The notes beneath the pieces are model-generated. The model saw only the letters and a list, made by a program, of their open reading frames with translations. It was not told the DNA's origin and did no database searches. A stretch of DNA of 9,743 nucleotides from JBBITW01 sp037440525 (GTDB taxonomy: Bacteria; Desulfobacterota; BSN033; UBA1163), in contig JBBITW010000139.1 in the NCBI GenBank assembly GCA_037440525.1, forward strand, positions 1 to 9,743, read 5' to 3'. The first letter of the stretch is position 1, and each line of letters opens with the position of its first letter. This document shows positions 1-5,333 of this stretch, piece by piece. A program made the position numbers and the translations under genes.

Positions 1-109
1 AAGCCTCCTCAATTAAAGAACAGGCCTTCTCTGTTGAGGCATTTTGATCCAGATAGACAGGTGAAGCCTGAACCGCCGCGCCAATAAATTTTGTCCTTTT
101 ATTTTTCAT
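1..109 (-). CDS. Nitrilase-superfamily hydrolase, N-terminal fragment (cut by window edge)
   Basis: Reading leftward from an ATG at 107-109, 36 codons are open to the window edge. The peptide starts MKNKRTKFIGAAVQASPVYL and continues DQNASTEKACSLIEEA. This is the usual first strand and helix of the carbon-nitrogen hydrolase fold (hydrophobic strand, A-A-V-Q-A-S-P, then a helix with E-K-A), and it resembles the true nitrilase branch (nitrile to carboxylic acid plus ammonia) most closely. The catalytic Glu-Lys-Cys residues lie outside the window, so amidase or ureidopropionase-type activity cannot be excluded. An AGGAG Shine-Dalgarno sits 6 nt before the ATG. The gap to the iron-sulfur subunit gene is only 24 nt with no terminator, so it is probably the last visible gene of the molybdenum hydroxylase operon. 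The family is fairly secure; the substrate is unknown. Confidence 0.75.
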   Translation of the reverse strand, partial: MKNKRTKFIGAAVQASPVYLDQNASTEKACSLIEEA

Positions 110-133
110 CCTGTTCTCCTCTTTTATCCTAAA

Positions 134-604
134 TTATTGATAATATTTTTTAGCCACATCAAGAATAGCCTCAACATACTTATTATATCCTGAACATCTA
201 CAGAGATTCCCTGCTATAGCCCTCCTCACCTCTTCCTCAGTTGGATTGGGGTTTTCAATTAAGAATCCCTTTGCCACCATCAATATCCCTGGTGTGCAAA
301 AACCACATTGAAATGCTCCATGCTCTATAAATGCCCTTTGAAGTGGATGAAGTTCTCCGTCCTTTGAAAGTCCCTCCACCGTCTCGATATTTCGCCCCTC
401 GGCCTCAACAGCCAGCACAAGGCATGAGTTTACTGGCCTTCCATCGAGAAGCACTGTGCAGGCCCCACACTCCCCTTCATTACATCCCTTTTTAGTCCCT
501 GTAAGATTAAAATTCTCTCTAAGGAGTTCGAGCAATGTCCTTCGGGTATCTATCTCATCCTCATAAATCTCACCATTGATATTAAACCTCATCAACCTTT
601 TCAT
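134..604 (-). CDS. Molybdenum hydroxylase small subunit, two [2Fe-2S] clusters (CoxS/XdhC-like)
   Basis: This 156-residue protein is the electron-transfer subunit of a xanthine dehydrogenase/CO dehydrogenase-family enzyme, passing electrons from the molybdenum centre to FAD. The N-terminal plant-type ferredoxin domain carries Cys41, Cys46, Cys49 and Cys61 (GCNEGECGAC, then C). The C-terminal helical domain carries Cys100, Cys103, Cys135 and Cys137 (CGFC and NLCRC), so all eight cluster ligands are present. The length is normal for the family (about 150-170). The start at 604 follows a GGGGGA stretch a few bases upstream; a second ATG four codons in is possible but less well placed. It lies 24 nt after the 68-residue gene in the same operon. 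It is cytoplasmic, with no signal peptide. The family call is very secure; the substrate class of the whole enzyme is not. Confidence 0.95.
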   Translation of the reverse strand: MKRLMRFNINGEIYEDEIDTRRTLLELLRENFNLTGTKKGCNEGECGACTVLLDGRPVNSCLVLAVEAEGRNIETVEGLSKDGELHPLQRAFIEHGAFQCGFCTPGILMVAKGFLIENPNPTEEEVRRAIAGNLCRCSGYNKYVEAILDVAKKYYQ

Positions 605-628
605 ATCAATCCCCCGTTACTTAAATGA

Positions 629-835
629 TTATCCTCCTCCCAACCATTGCTCAAGGACAATAATCTCTTCTACCTCAGGACCAATCCTCCATATGATCTC
701 CCTGCTCTTTCCATCCACCACAAGGCCTCCTACAGGATCGCTATAGATCCCCTCAACGATTCTCTCTGCCTCATCAAGAGCAACCTCTCTCACCCCTTCT
801 TTCCCTAAGGTCCTGACCTTAATCATCCTCGACAT
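629..835 (-). CDS. Small conserved-looking protein in the molybdenum hydroxylase operon, C-terminal Gly-Gly-Gly (possible beta-grasp fold)
   Basis: I do not recognise this 68-residue protein. It is real coding sequence: an AGGAG Shine-Dalgarno lies 7 nt before the ATG, inside the last codons of the FAD-subunit gene, and it fills the space between the flavin and iron-sulfur genes in the same direction. It has no cysteine, no signal peptide and no membrane segment. By eye it reads as strand (MIKVRTLG, 4-11), strand (VREVALD, 15-21), helix (EAERIVEGIY, 22-31), strand (GGLVVDGK, 36-43), strand (EIIWRIG, 46-52) and strand (EEIIVLEQW, 56-64), ending LGGG. That strand order, the length and the terminal Gly-Gly resemble MoaD/ThiS-type sulfur carriers or ubiquitin-like proteins; this is inference from pattern only. 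Alternatives are an assembly or maturation factor for the enzyme, or an accessory subunit. ATG codon 4 (MIKV) is an alternative start. Confidence 0.8.
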   Translation of the reverse strand: MSRMIKVRTLGKEGVREVALDEAERIVEGIYSDPVGGLVVDGKSREIIWRIGPEVEEIIVLEQWLGGG

Positions 836-838
836 CTC

Positions 839-1729
839 TTAACTCCTGATCTCCATAATTGCCCTTCTCAATGCCCTCTCAGTCAATACCTTAATCATTT
901 CCCTCCGATACTCTGCGGATGCCCTGATGGTTGATCGAGGCTGAGCCTCTTTGGAAGCAATCTCTGAGGCTTCCCTTATAATCTTATCATCAAGAATCTC
1001 TCCTCTAAGTATCTCTTCAGCCTTTTTTGGCCTCATAGGGGTTGGGCCAACTGTGCCAAGACATATTCTCGATTCCCTGCAAATTTCTCCCTCCATAATG
1101 ATCAGCACTGCAACGCTCACAATTGCCAGATCCATGGCCTCCCTCTGAGCATGTTTGATATAGACACACCCATGTGATTTTGAAATGGCAGGAACCTGTA
1201 GTTCAATTACCAATTCATCGCTCTCTAATATGGTCTCCCCTGGACCCTTTATAAATTCTTCAATGGAAATGATTCTCTCTCCCCTCTCACTAATCACCCT
1301 GAGTCTTCCTCCTAAAACTATGAGAGCGGGGATCATATCAGCCGAAGGAAGGGCATTACAAACATTCCCAACAACTGTTCCGAGATTTCGGATTTGTAAA
1401 GACCCAATAGTGGATGAAGCGTTTGACAAAACAGGATATCTCTCCTTAATTATAGAAGATGTCTCAATGGCATGAATTGTGACAAGAGGACCTAATCTTA
1501 GACCTTCGCTTTTTTCATAGGCAATCCCATTCAAACCAGAAATCCCCTTTAGTCCAACAAGATAAGGAGGAGAAACCTCACGCCTCTTCATCTTTATGAG
1601 CAGGTCAGTGCCTCCAGCTATGGGCCTTACATCTCCTTTATAACGTGAGAGGATTGAAATGGCTTCATCAAGGGTTTTAGGTGAGAAATATTCAAATCTT
1701 GGTAGTCTTTTTAAATATGGATACCTCAT
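839..1729 (-). CDS. Molybdenum hydroxylase medium subunit, FAD-binding (CoxM-like)
   Basis: This 296-residue flavoprotein subunit takes electrons from the [2Fe-2S] clusters and hands them to the final acceptor. Two FAD-contact motifs of the family are visible: AGGTDL at residues 38-43, and a longer one at 113-131 (IRN.GT..GN..NA.PSAD). In the second, a Val replaces the first Gly of the common GGN, a conservative variant. The C-terminal half matches the CO dehydrogenase flavoprotein C-terminal domain (R/K-rich turn, then DLAIVSVAV near residue 200). The length is normal (about 280-300). Its ATG overlaps the stop of the large-subunit gene by 4 nt (ATGA), typical of translational coupling. The stop is followed within 4 nt by the start of the 68-residue gene. 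The gene order L-M-small-S is the usual cox order interrupted by the extra gene. Confidence 0.94.
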   Translation of the reverse strand: MRYPYLKRLPRFEYFSPKTLDEAISILSRYKGDVRPIAGGTDLLIKMKRREVSPPYLVGLKGISGLNGIAYEKSEGLRLGPLVTIHAIETSSIIKERYPVLSNASSTIGSLQIRNLGTVVGNVCNALPSADMIPALIVLGGRLRVISERGERIISIEEFIKGPGETILESDELVIELQVPAISKSHGCVYIKHAQREAMDLAIVSVAVLIIMEGEICRESRICLGTVGPTPMRPKKAEEILRGEILDDKIIREASEIASKEAQPRSTIRASAEYRREMIKVLTERALRRAIMEIRS

Positions 1730-4092
1730 TTTATCTTTCCTTCTTTCTTCTCTTTTATGGCCCTTAGAATCTTTTCGGGTGTAAATGGAGGGCTTGTTAA
1801 TCTCACACCCGATCCATCCTCAATTGCATTCCTTATTGCAGACATAATGGCAGTTGTGCATGTCTCCCCTGCCCCTTTTGCTCCAAAGGGTCCGAGGGGA
1901 TCATAAGTTTCAACATGGAAGTTTACAAATTTAGGGACATCCATAGCTGTAGGAATCTTATAATCCCTTAAAGAAGAGTTAAGTGCCATTCCCTTCTCAT
2001 CATATAAGCTTTGCTCAAATAGGGCCTGCCCGATCATATGGGCAGAACCTCCATCCATCTGGCCTTCAACCAGTAGTGGGTTAATGGGCTGGCCACAATC
2101 ATCTGCAGCTACCACATTTAGTAGTTTTACCTTTCCAGTCTCGGGGTCAACCTCCAGCTCAACGGCTTGAGCAACAAAGCTAAAGGATGGAGTAAAATGT
2201 TCAGCATGTCCCCGGGTAAAATCAGCTATCTCAGAACCGGGGAAACCCCAGCTCCCATAGCCATAAATCGGTTGCCCCAATCCATACTGGGCATGCCGGA
2301 CCAATGTTAGAAATGGTATCTTCTTCTTAGGATTATTTTTATCGTATACCTCACGATTTCTAAAGACAAGATCCTCCTCTTTAGCTCCTAAGAGCTCTGC
2401 GGCAATCTTTGCAAGCTTTCTCTTTGCATCCTCCGAAGCCGAAACCACTGCTTTCCCACTCCATACAGTACATCGGTCACCAAACATTCCCGAGTCAAGA
2501 ACCGTATCGTGGCTATCCTCCATTTCTATATGGATATCCTCCATCCTAAGACCCAAGACCTCTGCTACCATCTGCGAAAAGACAGTATCGCATCCCTGAC
2601 CGAGTTCTGTCCCACCGTGAATAAGGTTAACCGTTCCGTCTTCTGAGATTTTTATGATAGCCGATGATGCAAAATGTCCTCCCATGCGTGTTCCAGAGAT
2701 TTGAGCACCACAGGCAAAACCAAGCCCCCTGAAAGGAACCCTTTTTATCCTTTTCTCCTTCCAACCAATCTCTGAGGCAACCTTTCTAATCGCCCTTTCA
2801 AGTCCAATGCTATTTACCCTCGATCCACTTGGGAGGGTTTCCCCTTCCTTAACAATATTTTTAAGCATGACCTCCACAGGGTCTAAGCCCAGATCAACCG
2901 CCATCATAGAGACCATCGAACTAAATATATAGCCTGCAATCACCTGGGATTGTCCTCGCACTGCACCACAGACAGGAAGATTTGTATAGACCCTCTTGGC
3001 ATCGTATCTAACATTCTGTACTCTAAATGGTAGGGCATTAAAAAGACCAAATAGATATAGATTTAAAGGAGAGACGCTAAGGTATGCACCACCATCTGCA
3101 ATATAACGACAATCAGTAGCGACAATAGTTCCATCCCTATTCATTCCCATCTTCAGCCATACATGCTTCTCATGCCTTTGACGGTATGTACCTATTACCT
3201 CATCCTGTGTCACTACAATCTTTACAGGTCGGCCGGTCTTCTGCGCAAGTCTAACAGCACAGAAATCGAGGTCAAAGGCCTCGTGTTTTCCCGAAAAGGC
3301 CCCACCCACATAAGGATTGATGATTCTTATTTTATCCAGTGGGATACCCAAGCCCCAGGCTAAATGGCGCCAGGTTATATAGGGACTCTGTTTTGAGCCC
3401 TGAAAAAGGATTCGGCCCGAGCCATCCACACTGGCTATGGCCACATGAGGTTCCATGAAGCCTATAGTAACCCTCTGAGTAACAAACTTCTCCTCCCGAA
3501 TATAGTCACATTTTTTAAACGCCTCCTCTACATCTCCATACTCGAAGTGGCATGAAGTTCCGATATTCTGCTTTATATGTTCATGAACAAGGGGAGCATC
3601 TTCTCTTAAAGCCTCTTCCCAGTTAAGGACAGGAGTTAACTCTTCATAATCCACTTCAATAAGGTCAATTGCCTCCTCTGCTGTATCTTCATCTACGGCT
3701 GCTACAGCGGCTACTGTCTCTCCATAGTGGCGAACCTTATCAATGGCAATCGGTGGTCGGTCGGCAAATTGTTTCATAAATCCCACGACTATTCCGGGAA
3801 AATCCTTCCCTGTTATCACTGCCTTGACTCCAGGGAGTTTTACTGCCCGACTCGTATCGATATTAAGAATCCTTGCATGGGCATATGGGCTTCTGAGGAG
3901 CTTTCCATGGAGCATCCCATGAAGAGTAATATCATCGGCAAAGGTTGCAGTCCCTGTAACCTTCAATTTCCCATCAATCCTTGGGATGGGTTTTCCAATA
4001 ACATCAAATTCTCTCTTCTCCATTTTCACTTTAACCTCGTCTATTGTCCATTGTGGCTTCACTTCTCGAAATGAGAGAAGCTTCTTAAGCAT
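1726..4092 (-). CDS. Molybdenum hydroxylase large subunit, molybdopterin-binding (CoxL/XdhA-like)
   Basis: This 788-residue catalytic subunit belongs to the aldehyde oxidase/xanthine dehydrogenase family and hydroxylates or oxidises an organic substrate at a Mo-cytosine-dinucleotide or related cofactor. The N-terminal a/b-hammerhead begins near residue 30 (VIGKPIPRIDG.LKVTG). Motifs include GGAFSGK at 263-269 (family GGGFGGK), GAVRG around Arg379 (family AFRG), LGQG with Gln499 contacting the cofactor, and GAKGAGE with the expected catalytic base Glu743. The CO dehydrogenase form I signature (Cys after AYR) is absent because Gly occupies that site, so this is not an aerobic form I CO dehydrogenase. 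It could act on purines, nicotinate-like N-heterocycles, aldehydes or aromatic CoA esters; the sequence does not decide. The first 23 residues are an unusual extension. ATG codon 24 (position 4023) would give the common family N-terminus, but the upstream ATG has AGGA/GGGGA before it. No Tat or Sec signal is visible. Confidence 0.94.
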   Translation of the reverse strand: MLKKLLSFREVKPQWTIDEVKVKMEKREFDVIGKPIPRIDGKLKVTGTATFADDITLHGMLHGKLLRSPYAHARILNIDTSRAVKLPGVKAVITGKDFPGIVVGFMKQFADRPPIAIDKVRHYGETVAAVAAVDEDTAEEAIDLIEVDYEELTPVLNWEEALREDAPLVHEHIKQNIGTSCHFEYGDVEEAFKKCDYIREEKFVTQRVTIGFMEPHVAIASVDGSGRILFQGSKQSPYITWRHLAWGLGIPLDKIRIINPYVGGAFSGKHEAFDLDFCAVRLAQKTGRPVKIVVTQDEVIGTYRQRHEKHVWLKMGMNRDGTIVATDCRYIADGGAYLSVSPLNLYLFGLFNALPFRVQNVRYDAKRVYTNLPVCGAVRGQSQVIAGYIFSSMVSMMAVDLGLDPVEVMLKNIVKEGETLPSGSRVNSIGLERAIRKVASEIGWKEKRIKRVPFRGLGFACGAQISGTRMGGHFASSAIIKISEDGTVNLIHGGTELGQGCDTVFSQMVAEVLGLRMEDIHIEMEDSHDTVLDSGMFGDRCTVWSGKAVVSASEDAKRKLAKIAAELLGAKEEDLVFRNREVYDKNNPKKKIPFLTLVRHAQYGLGQPIYGYGSWGFPGSEIADFTRGHAEHFTPSFSFVAQAVELEVDPETGKVKLLNVVAADDCGQPINPLLVEGQMDGGSAHMIGQALFEQSLYDEKGMALNSSLRDYKIPTAMDVPKFVNFHVETYDPLGPFGAKGAGETCTTAIMSAIRNAIEDGSGVRLTSPPFTPEKILRAIKEKKEGKIK

Positions 4093-4103
4093 TCCCCTTT
4101 AAT

Positions 4104-4119
4104 CCTTGAACCCTTGAAC
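4104..4119. repeat. Two tandem copies of an 8-mer, CCTTGAAC
   Basis: Two perfect head-to-tail copies of CCTTGAAC (4104-4111 and 4112-4119), followed by a C-run, lie 12-27 nt upstream of the large-subunit start codon, in the 72-nt gap after the Nudix gene. On the transcribed strand they read GTTCAAGG twice, just before the ribosome-binding region. They could be a chance slippage duplication, part of a dispersed intergenic repeat, or a small operator; I see no inverted symmetry to favour an operator. Confidence 0.6.
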
Positions 4120-4164
4120 CCCCATCATCTTAGCAACTTTTTTAAAGATAATCCATATTTTTTA

Positions 4165-4734
4165 TCATCTGAATAGGATCTCCTCTTGATCAGGATCTTT
4201 TTCATGAAGAAAGTACCAGAAAAAGGCAGTTATTACAAGGGCATGATCTATCTCTCCGGTGAGAAACATCTGGGGAATCTCTTTCAAGGGTTTTAGAACG
4301 ACCTCAATATCTTCTGTCTGATCAGGTATGGGTTCGCGGATCTTCTTAACATTTCTTGCAAGAAATGTATAACAGCGATTGCTGAATATTGCTGGATTTG
4401 GACTTACAACACCAATCTCTGTCCAATCATCTGATTGGTATCCTGTCTCCTCGAGCAATTCTCTTTTAGCAGCCTCCAGAGGAGTATCTCCATCATCAAG
4501 GAGTCCTCCAGGGATCTCAATCGTCACCTTTTTTGAACCATGTCTGAATTGCCTGACCATCACAACCTGATTATCAGATGTAATGGGAACTATATTCACC
4601 CAATCGTTTGATTCAATTATGTAAAAATCGTGTTCCATAGAGGTTCGAGGTGAGATTGCCGTATCTGTGCGTATAGAAAAAACCCGAAAAGATTTCTCGT
4701 ATTGAGAACGAATATTTGACCATGGCTTAATCAT
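4165..4734 (-). CDS. Nudix hydrolase, ADP-ribose pyrophosphatase type
   Basis: This 189-residue cytoplasmic hydrolase probably cleaves ADP-ribose or a similar nucleoside diphosphate sugar to AMP and a sugar phosphate. The Nudix box spans residues 77-99: Gly77, five residues, Asp83, seven residues, then RELLEETGY. The metal-binding REXXEE is intact, but Asp83 stands where the signature has Glu. Before the box, VRQFRHG (60-66) and EIPGG (73-77) are typical of the ADPRase/NudF subgroup. A proline about 15 residues after the box (SPNP, 110-114) also fits that subgroup. The start at 4734 is firm: AAGGAG sits 6 nt upstream. It lies 72 nt before the molybdenum hydroxylase large-subunit gene on the same strand, so read-through is possible, but a functional link is not shown. 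The subgroup call is likely; the exact substrate is open. Confidence 0.92.
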   Translation of the reverse strand: MIKPWSNIRSQYEKSFRVFSIRTDTAISPRTSMEHDFYIIESNDWVNIVPITSDNQVVMVRQFRHGSKKVTIEIPGGLLDDGDTPLEAAKRELLEETGYQSDDWTEIGVVSPNPAIFSNRCYTFLARNVKKIREPIPDQTEDIEVVLKPLKEIPQMFLTGEIDHALVITAFFWYFLHEKDPDQEEILFR

Positions 4735-4740
4735 ATGAAT

Positions 4741-4773
4741 CTCCTTAAATAATCCATCTAAGATATTTTATCA
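4741..4773 (-). promoter_or_regulatory. Candidate extended -10 promoter and ribosome-binding site for the Nudix gene
   Basis: On the minus strand TGATAAAAT (4773-4765) forms an extended -10 (TGn plus TAAAAT, 5 of 6 matches to TATAAT). No good -35 lies 17 nt upstream, which is tolerated by extended -10 promoters. A transcript would begin near 4757-4759, leaving a short leader with AAGGAG (4746-4741) before the ATG. The Shine-Dalgarno is clear; the promoter is tentative. Confidence 0.4.
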
Positions 4774-4786
4774 GAATCAAGATATC

Positions 4787-4831
4787 GAACCCCTCACCCT
4801 AACCCTCTCCCCAAGCATTTGGGAGAGGGGG
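4787..4831. repeat. GC-rich hairpin of the CCCTCACCCTAACCCTCTCCC type (dispersed intergenic repeat)
   Basis: The arms CCCTCTCCC (4803-4811) and GGGAGAGGG (4821-4829) pair perfectly across a 9-nt loop; AA/TT inside the loop can extend the stem if one C is bulged. The left flank CCCTCACCCTAA together with this stem matches, from memory, a widespread intergenic element of many bacterial genomes resembling REP/MITE-like repeats. It lies between the aspartic-protease gene and the Nudix gene. Neither side has a T-run, so it is not a classical intrinsic terminator, though it may slow transcription or protect mRNA ends. Only one copy is in the window. Confidence 0.75.
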
Positions 4832-4886
4832 ATAATTGTAAAGATTTAGTTGCTCCGAGTAATAATAAGATTTTTGGATCTCATAA

Positions 4887-5255
4887 TTATAACAAATAAG
4901 CAAGAATCATTGGCAATGGTTTAAGTTCCCTTTTTAATGGGTCGATTGTTAACCCGAGGGCTTCGAGGGTGAATGCCCCGAGGAATATAGCGTCATTCTC
5001 CTCACCGAAAATGACATCAGCTCCTCCAACCCTATCTCCGTATTTAAAAAGCGCAATACCCTTTTTTCTGGTAATCTTAGTCCCATCTGCCAAACGAAAT
5101 TCCTGTATCGTCAATGGCTTAATACCGAGTTTCTCCAGAATCGGGGTTGGGACAACAGAATATATTGCCCCTGAATCAATAAGGAATTCTACCTTGATTG
5201 TAACTTCAGGATTTGATGGATTTCCTACTTCGACATCCAGAACTGTAAGTCCCAT
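4887..5255 (-). CDS. Retropepsin-like (clan AA) aspartic protease family protein
   Basis: This 122-residue single-domain protein has the two marks of retroviral-type aspartic proteases. The first is the catalytic triplet in FLIDSGA (Asp27-Ser28-Gly29). The second is the downstream hydrophobic-hydrophobic-Gly element AIFLGAFTLEALGL (Gly93), followed by IDP and the final strand. One domain has one catalytic Asp, so an active enzyme would have to be a homodimer. No signal peptide or membrane anchor is evident, and the target is unknown. I place the start at 5255 (MGLTVLDV), because AAGGA lies 6 nt upstream. The frame is also open to an ATG at 5285, but that would add an uncharacteristic MIIFILKGRY and overlap the apparent promoter. 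It is transcribed divergently from priA across 78 bp. The family is secure; whether it is a protease or an inactive relative is not known. Confidence 0.85.
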   Translation of the reverse strand: MGLTVLDVEVGNPSNPEVTIKVEFLIDSGAIYSVVPTPILEKLGIKPLTIQEFRLADGTKITRKKGIALFKYGDRVGGADVIFGEENDAIFLGAFTLEALGLTIDPLKRELKPLPMILAYLL

Positions 5256-5275
5256 ATATCTTCCTTTCAGTATAA

Positions 5276-5304
5276 ATATTATCACTAAATTGGAGAATTG
5301 ACAA
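5276..5304 (-). promoter_or_regulatory. Candidate sigma70-type promoter for the aspartic-protease gene
   Basis: On the minus strand, TTGTCA (5304-5299, 5 of 6 to TTGACA) is followed by a 17-nt spacer and TAATAT (5281-5276, 4 of 6), with TG one base before the -10. Transcription would start near 5268-5270, leaving a leader of about 14 nt that just contains the AAGGA ribosome-binding site (5266-5262). The arrangement is self-consistent and supports the 5255 start. Confidence 0.5.
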
Positions 5305-5326
5305 ACTGCATTAAAGAAGATATTTT
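5298..5326 (+). promoter_or_regulatory. Candidate sigma70-type promoter for priA
   Basis: A perfect TTGACA (5298-5303), a 17-nt spacer and TATTTT (5321-5326, 4 of 6) point rightward. Transcription would begin around 5332-5334, at or next to the priA ATG, implying a leaderless or nearly leaderless message. The -35 hexamer overlaps by five bases the -35 of the opposite promoter. Confidence 0.5.
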
Positions 5327-5333
5327 TGAAGTG

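Noticed and set aside
3727..4074. Plus-strand open frame of 115 codons opposite the large subunit
   Set aside because: It lies wholly antisense to a strongly supported enzyme gene, with no recognisable domain.
1726..4092. Aerobic form I CO dehydrogenase (coxL)
   Set aside because: The diagnostic AYRCSFR loop with the copper-binding cysteine is missing; the site reads AVRGQSQ.
4803..4829. Hairpin as an intrinsic terminator for the protease gene
   Set aside because: The stem is strong, but neither strand has a following T-run, and the sequence better fits a dispersed repeat.
5256..5285. Upstream ATG start for the aspartic protease
   Set aside because: It would add MIIFILKGRY before the conserved start and overlap the predicted promoter; the ATG at 5255 has a well-spaced AAGGA.
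4969..5301. Plus-strand open frame of 110 codons opposite the aspartic protease
   Set aside because: It is antisense to a recognisable gene, has no ribosome-binding site, and its protein shows no family resemblance.
5298..5333. In-frame upstream TTG start for priA
   Set aside because: It coincides with the TTGACA -35 hexamer, the added 12 residues are not typical of PriA, and the ATG at 5334 gives the expected family N-terminus.
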